This document shows positions 1-16,214 of a stretch of DNA of 64,000 nt, in pieces (the first letter of the stretch is position 1; every line of letters begins with the position of its first letter). Source of the stretch: Myxococcales bacterium (lineage in GTDB: Bacteria; Myxococcota_A; Polyangia; Haliangiales; Haliangiaceae). The stretch is taken from NCBI GenBank assembly GCA_016717005.1, contig JADJUF010000039.1, positions 558,001-622,000 on the forward strand, given 5' to 3'. Both the position numbers and the translations under genes were made by a program. Below the pieces are notes generated by a model. It was not told the DNA's origin and searched no databases. It worked only from the letters and a program-made list of their open reading frames with translations.

Positions 1-222
1 CTCGAGGCCCATGTAGCCCGCGTGGGTGTGGTCGCCGCCGTCGCGCTCGATGCCGCGGCACACGGTGATCGCGCCGTTGACCGCCGTGCCGCTCTGCTTG
101 GCCTGGGACTTCCAGATCGCGCGGGTGGCGTCGTCGAGGAACAGCCGCGGCGGACGAGCCTGGGCGGCGGCGGTCGACCCGCCGATGCACAGGACCAACG
201 CGATGGTGGCGACGAGCTTCAT
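1..222 (-). CDS. Secreted protein, N-terminal fragment (cut by window edge)
   Basis: Only the first 74 residues are present; the gene runs off the left edge. An ATG start is followed by a signal peptide (MKLVATIALVLCIGGSTAAA, cleavage probably near AQA-R). The mature part begins RPPRLFLDDATRAIWKSQ. I have the impression that a similar opening occurs in secreted polysaccharide-lyase or heparinase-like proteins, but the fragment is too short to assign a family. A TACGCT box lies 8 nt before the ATG with no Shine-Dalgarno sequence between, so the transcript may be leaderless. The protein is probably exported to the periplasm or outside; its function is unknown. Confidence 0.7.
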   Translation of the reverse strand, partial: MKLVATIALVLCIGGSTAAAQARPPRLFLDDATRAIWKSQAKQSGTAVNGAITVCRGIERDGGDHTHAGYMGLE

Positions 223-230
223 CGCCGGGC

Positions 231-236
231 AGCGTA
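231..236 (-). promoter_or_regulatory. Candidate -10 box (TACGCT) for a leaderless transcript
   Basis: On the minus strand TACGCT sits 8 nt upstream of the ATG at 222. The same TAnnnT arrangement recurs at many other starts in this window, which is the main support. No convincing -35 element was seen. Confidence 0.4.
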
Positions 237-270
237 GCGCACTCACCGGCCCCGGGCCGACCGAAGCGCG

Positions 271-1179
271 CTACTGCACCTTGACGGGTGCGGTCAGGGC
301 GCGCAGGTACGCGCGCGCGTCGGGGGTCTTGCGGCGGTAGCGATCGATCCGCACCCAGTACAGCACCCCGCGCTTGAGCTGCCAGCGCTCGTCGTCGTGG
401 CGCAGATCGTGGCCGCCGTAGCTCGACCGCTCGCCGGGCAGCGTCAGGTTGGCGATCGGCAGCGAGAACGAGTCGTCGCCGATGACCCAGCCGTCGTCGT
501 CACCGTTCGACGAGCGGATCACGCCGAAGACGATCACGCCGCCGTCCTTGCCGCGCGACACCGCGCGATAGCCGGACGGCGGCGGCCCGCTGGTGAGCTG
601 GTGCCCCGGCGGCAGCGGCGGCTCGGGCAGCGCCGCCGGCGGCGGCGTGGTCACCGGGGTCAGCGCCTCGGCCTGCCAGTACCAGCGGCGCTGGCTGTCG
701 AGCGCCCACGCGCCGCGCACGGCCACGCGCGCGCCCTCGGCCGGCGGGGCGCCGGCGATCGCGACCCGCACCGCCAGCGCGCCGTTGCCCTCGGTCTCGT
801 CGACCAGCCAGCGGATCACGCCGCGCGCGCCCGGCGCGATCGCCTCGCCGCCGATCCGCCCGACGATCACCGCGCCTTGCCCGCGCCGGGCCAGGTAGCG
901 ATCGCGATCGATCACCGCCTGCCACGCGGCGATGCTCCCGGGCGGCGTGGCCGCGGCGGTGTCGTCGTCGGTCCCGATCGGCGCGAGGTCGCCCCCATCG
1001 GGGCCGGTCGGGGCGGCCGCCCCGGCGTCGACGACGCGCCCGAGCGGCTCGGTCCGGGCCGGCTGGGTCTCGCGCTTCTCGCCGCAGCCGGCGAGCGCCA
1101 GCCCGACGATCGCGAGCGCGGCCACGGCGGCGCGGCCGGTGGGTCGGCCGGCACGGTCGCGGTCGGCGACGGAACCCAC
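271..1179 (-). CDS. Putative lipoprotein with OB-fold-like middle region
   Basis: The protein has 302 aa. A basic N-terminus and hydrophobic stretch end in a lipobox (LALAGC, Cys32), so it is probably a lipoprotein. Residues about 35-85 form a low-complexity Ala/Pro/Asp linker typical of exported proteins in this window. Residues about 95-175 (GAVIVGRIGG ... ARVAVRGAW) have the alternating pattern of a small beta-barrel such as an OB fold; this is an inference. The C-terminal third is rich in Tyr, Trp and Arg. The start is GTG at 1179. It lies 17 nt downstream of the next minus-strand gene, so the two may be cotranscribed. No enzymatic motif is visible. Confidence 0.75.
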   Translation of the reverse strand: MGSVADRDRAGRPTGRAAVAALAIVGLALAGCGEKRETQPARTEPLGRVVDAGAAAPTGPDGGDLAPIGTDDDTAAATPPGSIAAWQAVIDRDRYLARRGQGAVIVGRIGGEAIAPGARGVIRWLVDETEGNGALAVRVAIAGAPPAEGARVAVRGAWALDSQRRWYWQAEALTPVTTPPPAALPEPPLPPGHQLTSGPPPSGYRAVSRGKDGGVIVFGVIRSSNGDDDGWVIGDDSFSLPIANLTLPGERSSYGGHDLRHDDERWQLKRGVLYWVRIDRYRRKTPDARAYLRALTAPVKVQ

Positions 1180-1196
1180 GCGCGCCGACTCGACGC

Positions 1197-1856
1197 TCAG
1201 CCCGCGGCCAGCGCGCGGGCGGCGTTGAACGCGCGCGGGATCCCGAGCGGGGTCGCACGCAGCTGCAGCACGAGGAAGTCGCCGTCGGTCGAGATGCCGG
1301 TGACGTTGACGACCGGCGTCAGGGTCTCGAGCACGCGCCGGACCCGCTCGTTCTGGCGGATCTTCGGGTTGCGCATCAGGTCGAGCACCATGATGTCGTC
1401 GTTGGCCTCGACCAGCACGTCGGGCTTCTTGGGCGCGAACTTGAGCAGGTTGCCGGGCTTCGACAGGTCGAGCGCGCCGCTCTTGATCAGCGCCGCGACC
1501 GGCGTCTGCGCGTCGCCCAGCACCTTCAGATCGATGTTGGCGAGGCGGATCTTGACCCGCAGCTGCTCGGGCGCGACCTCGATCGTCTCGATCTTGATCG
1601 ACGCCGAGGCCCGGACGGTCGTGCCCATCAGATCGATCGTGGCGCCGACCGCGATCGCCGGCGGCCGCGCCAGCACGGTCACGTCCTGGGGCGCCTTCTT
1701 GCTGGGCGGGGTCGAGGCGATGAACCAGCGCACGGCGTCGAGGGGCACCGCGATGCGCATCCCCAGGGCGTGGCGGGCCATGTTGAACATGGCGGACGGG
1801 TTCTGGACCACGAAACGGCCGGCCGAACGCAGCGCAGCACGGAGGGGAAGGGCCAT
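1197..1856 (-). CDS. Conserved-looking hypothetical protein, no recognised domain
   Basis: The protein has 219 aa and no clear signal peptide. The N-terminal 45 residues are amphipathic (RSAGRFVVQNPSAMFNMARH). They are followed by strands such as DVTVLARPPAIAVGATIDL and LRVKIRLANIDLKVL, which suggest a lipid-binding or LEA-like beta-rich domain; this is only an impression. GC-rich codon use and a TACATT box 6 nt before the ATG support a real gene. The likely location is cytoplasm or inner membrane surface. The 62-nt gap to the upstream gene suggests its own promoter. Confidence 0.7.
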   Translation of the reverse strand: MALPLRAALRSAGRFVVQNPSAMFNMARHALGMRIAVPLDAVRWFIASTPPSKKAPQDVTVLARPPAIAVGATIDLMGTTVRASASIKIETIEVAPEQLRVKIRLANIDLKVLGDAQTPVAALIKSGALDLSKPGNLLKFAPKKPDVLVEANDDIMVLDLMRNPKIRQNERVRRVLETLTPVVNVTGISTDGDFLVLQLRATPLGIPRAFNAARALAAG

Positions 1857-1862
1857 GGGTTC

Positions 1863-1868
1863 AATGTA
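1863..1868 (-). promoter_or_regulatory. Candidate -10 box (TACATT) 6 nt before a start codon
   Basis: Minus-strand TACATT is separated by six bases from the ATG at 1856. This fits the leaderless pattern seen at other gene starts in the window. Confidence 0.4.
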
Positions 1869-1918
1869 TCGCGCGCCCGCCCTCGTCGGGTGCGTTCGGC
1901 GCGGATTTCACCGGGCGG

Positions 1919-4150
1919 TCACGGCCACGCGAGCCGGACCACGCGCAGGGGCCCGGCCAGGACCGCGCCCGCCGCCGGCCGGCCGTCGATCACCGTGGTC
2001 CAGGCCGCGGCGGCGGCCGGCACCGGCGCGCGCGCGACCGCGGCGCCCGCGCCATCGAGCACGATCACCTCGTCGGCCGCGGTGACCAGCGCCAGCGGCG
2101 CCTCGGCCAGGTTGGCGCGGGCGCCGACGCCGACGACCCGGGCGGCCACGGCCGCGCTGACCCGTGGCACCCCGCGGGCGTCGACCGCGACCACCGCGCC
2201 GCCCTGCTCGTCCGACCGCGTCACGACCGCCTGGTCGCCGCGCGGCAGCCAGCCGGCCGCGATCGCGCCGGCCGCGGTCGCGGCGCCGTCGTCGCCGACG
2301 AGGTACAGGCTGCCGTCGGCCAGGGCCACCGCGAACCGATCGCCATACGCGAACACCGCGGCCACGGCGCCGTCGACGGCGGTGGCGGCGATCGGCAGCC
2401 ACCCCACCGCCCGCGAGCGCACGACCACGGCGCCGTGCTCGTAGCTGGCGATGCGGGTGTCGGCGCCGCGGGTGGCGATCGCCAGCCGCGCGACCGCGCC
2501 GTCGCTGGCGCGCCAGCGGGTCAGCCCGAGGCCGGTCGCGGCGTCGACGACGACCACCTCGGCGCCGCTCAGGATCGCGACCACGGAGCCGCCGGCGACC
2601 AGCCCGTCGACGGTCGCGCCGCCCCAGCGCCAGGCGCGCGCGCCCCCGCTCGCGGTCACCGCCTGGACCGCGCCGCCGTCGGCGCCGGGCCCGCGCGCGG
2701 CGCACGCGACGACCGCGGAGGTCACCGCCATCGCGACGACGGCGCCGGGCGGGCACGCGCCGCGCTCGATCCAGCGCCAGCGCTCGGCGTGCAGATCGTA
2801 CGCCGCGAGCCCGGCGCCCCGCGGCAGCGTCGGGTGGTCGTCCCGCACCAGCGCGTACAGCCGCTCGCCGTCGAGCGGATCGAACGCCACCGCGACGACG
2901 TCGTCGACGTGGGGATCGCCGATGATCGCGTCGACCACCGCCGGCGCCGCGGGCAGATCGACCCGCGTCCGCGGCGGGAGCAGCTCGACCACCTCGGGCG
3001 CCAGCGCGGCCGCCGCGACCGCGGCCGCCGCGGGCAGCAGGTACCGGGTCAGCGCCGCGACCTCGCCGGGCGCGCCCGGCCCCGCCACCAGCGCGCGATC
3101 GCCGACCACCACCGCCGCGCCCGCGCCCGGCGCCGCCAGCACCTGCGCGCCGTCGCCGTCGAGCAGCACCCACGCGCCGGCGCGATCGACCGCGAGCCGA
3201 CGCGCGCCGCGGGCCGCGACCAGGCGCGCCACCGCGATCGGCACCAGCCCGTGCGCGGTGCGGAGATCGCGCGAGCGGGCCTCCACGCCGAGCGCGGTGG
3301 CGAGCTCGACCCGGTCGCCGGCGCGCGGATCGACCCACGCGTCGTCCGCCGCCCGCGCCGCGCCGATCACCTCGCCGTCGACGGTCAGCGCCCGGACCGC
3401 GCCGCCACCGACGACGATCAGCGGCGCGGCGGCGCACGCGACCCGGGCGACCGTGGGCACCGCGGTCGTCCAGCGCACGACCGCGTCGGCCGCGTCGAGG
3501 TCCCAGCGCGCGAGCTGACCGGCGCGCCACGCCAGCACGAACCGCGCGCCGACGTCGCACACCGCGACGACATCGTCGGCGCTGGCGCCCTCGGGCACGG
3601 CCACGGTGCGCCCCAGCCGGGCCCCGTCGAACAGCGCGACGCCGGCGGCGGTGGCGACCAGCGCCAGCGCGGGGCCCGCGGCCGGCCCCGTCCGCAGCCA
3701 CGTGGCGTCGACCCGTCCGCGCTCGACGCCGGTGGCGCGATCGAGCGCGACCACGCGGCCCGCGCCGGCCGCGAACACCAGGTCGCCGACGATCGCCACC
3801 GCCGGCACGCCGGCCGCGCGGCTGCGCCAGCGGACGACGCCGGCGTCGACGTCGATCAGATCGATCGCCGGGCCATCACCGTCGGCGCCCGACAGCGCGA
3901 CGACCGCCGGGCCGCGATCGTCGCTGCCGACCAGCGCGATCGCGACCAGCGGCGTCGTCGGCCCGTCCGGCCCCGCGACGATCGGCGTCGACGCCACCGG
4001 CGCCCGCGGCGCGCCGACGCCCAGCCGCGCGGTCGCCGGCGGCGCCGGCGCCAGCGACGCCGCGGCCACGTACACGATCGTCGGCGGCGGCGGCGCCTCG
4101 GCCGGTCCGCACGCCCCGACCACCGCCGCGATCGCGATCGCCCGACGCAC
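1919..4150 (-). CDS. PQQ-like beta-propeller lipoprotein
   Basis: The protein has 743 aa from a GTG start at 4150. The frame stays open upstream into the thiolase gene, but the GTG directly precedes a signal peptide ending in a lipobox-like VGAC (near residue 15). The body is built of repeated strands ending in patterns such as VVRWRSRAAG, VVALDRATGV and VVVDAATGL, typical of PQQ-like or WD40-type propellers without obvious cofactor residues. It contains two propeller-like sections split by an Ala-rich helical stretch near residue 380. It is probably an outer-membrane or periplasmic scaffold or sensor. It starts 11 nt after the thiolase stop, so cotranscription with the thiolase is likely. 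Confidence 0.75.
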   Translation of the reverse strand: MRRAIAIAAVVGACGPAEAPPPPTIVYVAAASLAPAPPATARLGVGAPRAPVASTPIVAGPDGPTTPLVAIALVGSDDRGPAVVALSGADGDGPAIDLIDVDAGVVRWRSRAAGVPAVAIVGDLVFAAGAGRVVALDRATGVERGRVDATWLRTGPAAGPALALVATAAGVALFDGARLGRTVAVPEGASADDVVAVCDVGARFVLAWRAGQLARWDLDAADAVVRWTTAVPTVARVACAAAPLIVVGGGAVRALTVDGEVIGAARAADDAWVDPRAGDRVELATALGVEARSRDLRTAHGLVPIAVARLVAARGARRLAVDRAGAWVLLDGDGAQVLAAPGAGAAVVVGDRALVAGPGAPGEVAALTRYLLPAAAAVAAAALAPEVVELLPPRTRVDLPAAPAVVDAIIGDPHVDDVVAVAFDPLDGERLYALVRDDHPTLPRGAGLAAYDLHAERWRWIERGACPPGAVVAMAVTSAVVACAARGPGADGGAVQAVTASGGARAWRWGGATVDGLVAGGSVVAILSGAEVVVVDAATGLGLTRWRASDGAVARLAIATRGADTRIASYEHGAVVVRSRAVGWLPIAATAVDGAVAAVFAYGDRFAVALADGSLYLVGDDGAATAAGAIAAGWLPRGDQAVVTRSDEQGGAVVAVDARGVPRVSAAVAARVVGVGARANLAEAPLALVTAADEVIVLDGAGAAVARAPVPAAAAAWTTVIDGRPAAGAVLAGPLRVVRLAWP

Positions 4151-4161
4151 CGCGGGATCGA

Positions 4162-5394
<1,233 letters not shown>

Positions 5395-5513
5395 GGGATC
5401 CTCCGAGGAGGGCGCAGGTCCCCGCACGGGGTCGGGGCCGGCGCCGGTTTCGCGGACCTTGGCGCGGATCGACGCCGACCGCAAGCGCCCCGCCGGAGCC
5501 CGGAACCGGAACC

Positions 5514-5617
5514 GGAGCCGGCCCCCGAGCCGGAGCCGGCCCCCGAGCCGGAGCCGGCCCCCGAGCCGGAGCCGGTGCCCGATCCGGAGCCCGAGCCCGA
5601 GCCCGAACCGGAGCCAG
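5514..5617. repeat. 18-bp tandem repeat in an intergenic region
   Basis: Four consecutive copies of GGAGCCGGCCCCCGAGCC (5514-5585; the last copy is degenerate) continue into short GAGCCC-type repeats. On the plus strand this would read as Pro-Glu/Pro-Ala dipeptides, but no credible gene contains it. It lies between the stop of the FHA activator gene and the start of the thiolase gene. Confidence 0.85.
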
Positions 5618-5630
5618 AGCAGGTCGTCGC

Positions 5631-7421
<1,791 letters not shown>

Positions 7422-7428
7422 GCGCGTG

Positions 7429-7473
7429 ATTGTATCAACCCCGGCCGCGCGCGCGCGGCGCGGTGGGTAGGAT
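7429..7473. promoter_or_regulatory. Divergent pair of leaderless-type -10 boxes
   Basis: TACAAT on the minus strand (7429-7434) is 7 nt from the GTG at 7421. TAGGAT on the plus strand (7468-7473) is 7 nt from the ATG at 7481. The whole intergenic space is only 59 bp, so the two promoters must overlap or interfere with each other. Confidence 0.5.
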
Positions 7474-7480
7474 GACGGCG

Positions 7481-8516
<1,036 letters not shown>

Positions 8517-8517
<1 letters not shown>

Positions 8518-11369
8518 TGGCCGCGGCCGGCCGCGCCGGCGCGGTCCCCGACGGCAACCCCTACCGCGGCCTCGCGGCGTTCGAGGCCGAGCACCGGGCG
8601 CTGTTCTTCGGGCGCGACGCCGCGATCCGCGCGGTGCTCGAGCGGCTGCGCAGCGAGCCGATGGTGGTCATCGTCGGCGACTCCGGCTGCGGGAAGTCGT
8701 CGCTGTGCAAGGCCGGCGTGCTGCCAGCGATCGTCGACGGCGCGCTCGGCGACGGCCGGTCGTGGCGGGCCGCGACGATGGTGCCGGGCGCGACCCCGGT
8801 CGCCGCGCTCGTCGCCGCGCTGGCGCCGACGGCGGGGCTCGACGAGGACGAGCTGGTCGCGACCCTGCGCCGCGACCCGGCCGAGTTCGCGCGCGCGGTG
8901 CGCAAGGCCAGCGCGACCGGCCACCCGCTGGTGCTGCTGGTCGATCAGCTCGAGGAGCTGGCGACCTTGGCCGCCGACGACGACGGCCGGCTGGTCGCCG
9001 AGGCGCTGCGGCACCTGGCGATCACCACGCCGACCGTGCGCGTGCTCGCGACCGTGCGCTCCGACTTCGTGACGCGCGTGGCCGCGCGGTTCGCCCGCGC
9101 CGACGAGCTGACCCGGGCGCTGCACCTGCTCTTGCCGCCGGGGCCGGCCGAGCTGCGCGCGGCCATCGTCGGCCCGGCGGCCCGCAAGGGCGTCGCGCTC
9201 GACGACGCGCTGGTCGAGGCGCTGCTCACCGCCAGCGCCCGAGCCGACAGCAGCCTGCCGCTCTTGCAGTTCGCCCTGACCGAGCTCTGGCACGCGCGCG
9301 CCGCGGGCGCGACCTCGCTCACCGCGGCCGAGCTGACCGCGATCGGCGGGGTCACCGGCGCGCTGGCCCGCCACGCCGACGCGGTGCTGGCGCGGCTGCG
9401 GCCGGCCCAGCGCGCGGCCGCGCAGCGGGTGGTGCTGGCGCTGGTCACCGCCCAGGGCACCCGGGCCCGGCGCCACGAGGCCGCGCTGGCCGTCGACGCC
9501 GACGCCCGGGTCGCGCTCGACGAGCTGGTGCGCGGACGGTTGGTGGTGGCGCGCGGCGACGACGACGACGCCAGCTACGAGCTGGCCCACGAGGCGCTGC
9601 TCGACGGCTGGCAGACCCTGCGCAGCTGGCACGAGCGCAGCAAGGACGATCGCGCGGTGCGCGAGCGGCTCGAGCGCGCCGCCGCCGAGTGGGCGCGCCT
9701 CGACCGACCGGTCGACGGCCTCCTGCGCGCGCGCCAGCTGGCCGAGGTCGCCGGGCTCGACCCGGCGCCGATCGGCGCCGACGCCGCGTTCGTGACCGCC
9801 TCGCGCCGCGCGGTCGCGCGCACCCGCTGGCGCCGCCGGGCGCTGATCGCCGCGGTGCCGGCGTTCGCCGCCCTGGTCTGGCTCGGCCTGCGGCTCGCCG
9901 ACGACGCCCGCCGCGATCGCGCGGTCGCGCGCCACCGCGCCACCGCCGCCGCCGCGGTCGCGGCCGGCACCCGCGCGGCCGAGGCCGCCGGCCGCACCCG
10001 CGCCGCGGCGTTCGCCGCGTTCGACGACGGCCACGGCGACGACGGCGAGCGCCAGTGGGCCGACGCGCGCGCCCTGATCCGCGCGGCGCGCCGCGAGCTG
10101 GCGTCGGGCTCGCGCGCGCTCGAGGCGGCGCTCTTGCTCGCCCCCGGGCGCGCGGCGGTGCGCCGCCAGCTCGCCGAGCTCACCTACGAGCGCCTGGCGC
10201 TGGCCGAGGGCGACCACGACGCCGCGCAACAAGGCGAGCTGCTCGAGCGCCTGGCGCTGTGGGACGACGGCGGCCGCATCGCCGCGCGCTGGCAGGCGCC
10301 CGCGACCGTGTCGATCACGACGACGCCGGCGCCGGTGCCGTTCGTGCTCGAGCGCTACGTCGAGCGCGGCGACCGGCTCGCGGCCGAGCTGGTCGAGATC
10401 ACCGCGCACCTGCCGCTGACGAACCAGCCGCTGCCGCCGGGCTCGTATCGGTTCACGTTCGACGTCGCGGGCACGCCGATCCGCTACCCGGTCGTGCTCG
10501 AGCGCGGCGAGCACTTCGGCGCGACGGTGGCGCTGCCGGACCGCGCCCGCGTCCCGGACGGCTTCGTCTACGTCCCGGCCGGCCGGTTTCGCTTCGGGTA
10601 CGCCGGTGACGAAGATCTGCGCCGGTTCTTCGGCGCGCCGCCGGAGCACGGGGTCTCGACCCCAGCCTTCCTGATCGGGCGCCACGAGGTCACGTTCGCC
10701 GAGTGGATCGCGTTCCTCGACGAGCTGCCGCCGGCCGAGCGGCGGGCCCGGACGCCGGGCGACGGCGCCCGCGACGTGCTGCACAGCCCCGCCAAGGTCG
10801 AGCTGCGGCCCGGCGCGGGCGGGGGGTGGCGGCTCCTGCTCCGCACGATCGCGCTGCGGTTCGACCTGGCGCCGGGCGAGGCGCTGACGATCCCGGCCCG
10901 CGCCGACCACCGCGACCTGGCGTGGACGCGGCTGCCGGTGAGCGGCGTCTCGGTCGACGACGTCGAGGCCTACGCCGCGTGGCTCGATCGGACCAAGCGG
11001 GTGCCGGGCGCGCGGCTGTGCACGGCCCGCGAGTGGGTCCGGGCCGCGCGCGGCGCCGACGCGCGCTCGTTCCCGAACGGGCCGGCGCTCGCGCCCGGTG
11101 ACGCCGCGACCTACGAGACCCACCGCTCGGCCGATCTCGCGGCGTCGGGCCCCGACGAGGTCGGCGCGCACCCGGGGGCCCGGAGCCCGTTCGACGTCGA
11201 CGATCTGGTCGGCAACGTCTGGGAGCTGGTCCGCGGCGCCACGACCGACGAGTTCCGCGGCGGCGCCTGGTTCTACCCCCAGTTCCTGGCCCAGCTCGCC
11301 AACAGCCAGGAGGTCGAGCCCGGCTTCCGCGACGCGCTGATCGGGGCCCGGATCTGCGCCACGCCCTGA
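8517..11369 (+). CDS. STAND NTPase - transmembrane - FGE-sulfatase region, C-terminal part of the same gene
   Basis: This frame encodes about 950 residues continuing the kinase above. It opens with NPYRGLAAFEAEH, the usual junction between a kinase and its STAND NTPase module. It then has a P-loop (VIVGDSGCGKSS), a Walker B-like LVLLVDQLEEL and a long helical sensor region. One transmembrane helix follows (ALIAAVPAFAALVWLGLRLA, near 9840-9900). A coiled Ala/Arg-rich stretch and a C-terminal formylglycine-generating-enzyme-like domain (GFVYVPAGRFRFGY, GRHEVTFAEW, ARLCTAREWVRAARG, DLVGNVWELV) complete it. In kinase fusions such FGE-like domains are usually taken to be extracytoplasmic sensors, not enzymes. 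With one base corrected, the whole gene would encode about 1,295 aa. Confidence 0.85.
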
Positions 11370-11411
11370 GCAGTCCTTGCTCGCCGGGCCGGCCCTGAGC
11401 AGTTCTTGCTC
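11368..11411. repeat. Duplicated 15-nt inverted repeat
   Basis: GAGCAGTCCTTGCTC (11368-11382) and GAGCAGTTCTTGCTC (11397-11411) are near-identical copies. Each can fold into a 5-bp stem. The first overlaps the stop codon of the kinase-STAND gene. They could be weak transcription-end hairpins or a small dispersed repeat. Confidence 0.5.
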
Positions 11412-11477
11412 ACGCGCGCGCAGGCCGCGGGCGCCGGGCCCATCGACCGTGGCCCGCGCCTTGCTCATCCGCGCCCC

Positions 11478-13319
11478 ATGCGGATCCTCTCCCTGCTCGC
11501 GCTCGCGCTCGTGGCCTCGACCGCGCCGGTCGCCGCCCAGGTCTCGTCGGCCGATCTCGACAACGGCATCGGCATGGGCAACGGCATCGGCATGGGCAAC
11601 GGCATCGGCATGGGCAACGGCATCGGCATGGGCAACGGCATCGGCATGGGCAACGGGCCCGGCACGACCGCGGTGTTCGTCAACGGTGTCGCGTCGTCGG
11701 TCCGGCTCGAGGGCACCCGCTTCCGGCGCCTGGCCACGTCGACCTCGTCGGTGCTCACCCCGTGCGCCACCAGCGGCTACAGCCGCAACTGCGGCTGGAC
11801 CTCCGACGGCGTCGGCGTCTGCAGCGCCGGGCAGCCGGTCAGCGTCTCGGCCGGGAGCTGCAGCAGCGCCAGCGTCGCCGGCAGCGCCATGGCGGCGCCC
11901 GACGGCACCGCCACGCCGTCCTACACGACGCCGTCGGTCGTGCTCCGGGCCTGCACCGGCACCGCGCCCTGCACCTACGCCAGCGCGCTCAAGACCGCGG
12001 TGTCGTGCCCGGTCGGCGCGGGCCCGACCGCGGTCGCGACGTTCGCGTGCCCGTCGTCGGGCCGCTACAATGTGCTGACCGGGTCGTTCTACCCGACCGC
12101 GGATCGGCTGGTCGTCAACGCCGTCGCGTCGACCGGCGTCTACCCCGAGCTGCTGACCTCGAGCGAGGTCACCGCGCTGACCTTCGTCACCAGCACGACG
12201 CCCGGCGACACCGTCGTCGCGCCCGGCGACCCCGACGCGATCGAGCTGCGGATCGCGACCTACGTCGACGCCATCCCGTCGAGCTCGGTCCTGACGGCGT
12301 GCGCCACCGGCAACGGCCCGGCCGCGGTGACGAGCGACTGCGGCTGGAAGGCCCACCACGTCATGGGCTGCACCCCGGGCGCGTCGACCGCGGCCGGCGT
12401 GGGCGTGTTCGGGCTCGGCGCGGTCAGCGGCGCCGACCCGATGCTGCGCGTGTGCAGCGGCGCGTCGGCCTGTCGCTCCGCGAGCGCGCTCGGCCAGAAC
12501 GACAACTACAGCGCCACGACCACCGGCGCGCTGGTCACCGTCACGTGCCCCGCGAGCGGCGTCGCCACCGTGATGACCGCGCGCAAGTCGTCCGGCTGGC
12601 TCGTGACCAAGTACGTGGTCACGCCCGAGGCGGCGACGCCCACCCGCACCAGCTACCGCCGCGATCCGTACCGGCTCGTCGCGATGGACGACGGCGTCGC
12701 CCTGTACCGCGTCACGGTCACCGCGCCGAGCGGCACGCCCAACCTGCCGGCGAGCGGGGGCACGCTGTGCGACGCGGCCGGCGCCAGCGCCGGCTACCTG
12801 GCCTCGGTGACCACCGGCGGGTGGGGCCCGCGCACGTACCTGCAACCGATCCCGTACACCGACACCGCCTCGTACACGAGCGACGCCAGCCGCCTGACCT
12901 TCGCGTGCACCAACGGCGCGATCCTCAAGTGCACGCGGCCGCTCACGCCGTGGGTGTCGCCGCGGGCCGAGGATCAGCGCGCCGCGTGCGTGCGCATGGT
13001 GCGCGCCGACTACTGCGGCACCGGCGAGGCCCACACCGTCGATGGCGTCCCGATCTCGGTGGAGTGGGACGGCTGGGACCCGGCGTTCATCGGCGACGCC
13101 GACTTCGAGGCGGTCTGGACCCCGCGCGGCGCCCACTGCGTGTCGTCGACCAAGGTGCTCGACCTGGTGGCCTCGGGTCGTCGCCCCGGCGCGACCAGCG
13201 TGTCGTGCCCCGCGCCGATCGACGCCCCCGCCACCGGCTCGTGGGCGCCCAACCCGCCCCCCGAGTGCACCCCGGCCACCAACCCGGCCAGCAACTGGCT
13301 GTGGAACTACGTCTACTGA
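11478..13319 (+). CDS. Secreted ADYC-motif protein with GIGMGN repeats
   Basis: The protein has 613 aa. A signal peptide (MRILSLLALALVASTAPVAA) is followed by five exact copies of the hexapeptide NGIGMG, encoded by 18-bp repeats. A Cys-rich middle region has many paired cysteines (TPCATSGYSRNCGWTS, TACATGNGP, SDCGWK). A C-terminal domain carries the diagnostic ADYC at 510-513 (MVRADYCGTGEAHTVDG), a motif I associate with myxobacterial secreted proteins of unknown role. Multiple cysteines suggest disulfides and location in the periplasm, outer surface or medium. The frame is open upstream to 11406, but 11478 is the ATG that starts the signal peptide. The gene stands alone between two kinase genes. 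Confidence 0.85.
   Translation: MRILSLLALALVASTAPVAAQVSSADLDNGIGMGNGIGMGNGIGMGNGIGMGNGIGMGNGPGTTAVFVNGVASSVRLEGTRFRRLATSTSSVLTPCATSGYSRNCGWTSDGVGVCSAGQPVSVSAGSCSSASVAGSAMAAPDGTATPSYTTPSVVLRACTGTAPCTYASALKTAVSCPVGAGPTAVATFACPSSGRYNVLTGSFYPTADRLVVNAVASTGVYPELLTSSEVTALTFVTSTTPGDTVVAPGDPDAIELRIATYVDAIPSSSVLTACATGNGPAAVTSDCGWKAHHVMGCTPGASTAAGVGVFGLGAVSGADPMLRVCSGASACRSASALGQNDNYSATTTGALVTVTCPASGVATVMTARKSSGWLVTKYVVTPEAATPTRTSYRRDPYRLVAMDDGVALYRVTVTAPSGTPNLPASGGTLCDAAGASAGYLASVTTGGWGPRTYLQPIPYTDTASYTSDASRLTFACTNGAILKCTRPLTPWVSPRAEDQRAACVRMVRADYCGTGEAHTVDGVPISVEWDGWDPAFIGDADFEAVWTPRGAHCVSSTKVLDLVASGRRPGATSVSCPAPIDAPATGSWAPNPPPECTPATNPASNWLWNYVY
11562..11651 (+). repeat. Five 18-bp coding repeats (NGIGMG)
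   Basis: Five perfect tandem copies of AACGGCATCGGCATGGGC lie just after the signal peptide of the ADYC protein. Identity at silent positions implies recent or slippage-driven copying, so the copy number may vary between strains. Confidence 0.95.
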
Positions 13320-13469
13320 CCGACGCGACCGAGCTCAGGTCACCTCTCCACGAGGGGCGGCCTGGCGACCTGGCGACCGGCCTCCCAGGAAACTCAGAGC
13401 TCGCAACTCTCTCGGTCGAGCACCGAGCCGCGCGCCGGGAGTCTCGCGTCGTGGGTGGTCGTGGGTGAG

Positions 13470-13505
13470 GGCCCTGTCGGGGCTTGCCCCCGACGGGGGA
13501 GGGCC
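13470..13505. terminator. Long hairpin between convergent genes
   Basis: Outer arms GGCCCT/AGGGCC and inner arms GTCGGGG/CCCCGAC form a strong stem-loop. It lies between the convergent ends of the ADYC gene (13319) and a kinase gene (13528). There is no T-run, so it would be a GC-type or bidirectional terminator; this is inferred from position. The rest of the 208-bp gap shows nothing else. Confidence 0.5.
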
Positions 13506-13527
13506 TGGCGACAGGCCCACTGGAACC

Positions 13528-16209
<2,682 letters not shown>

Positions 16210-16214
16210 CCCGC

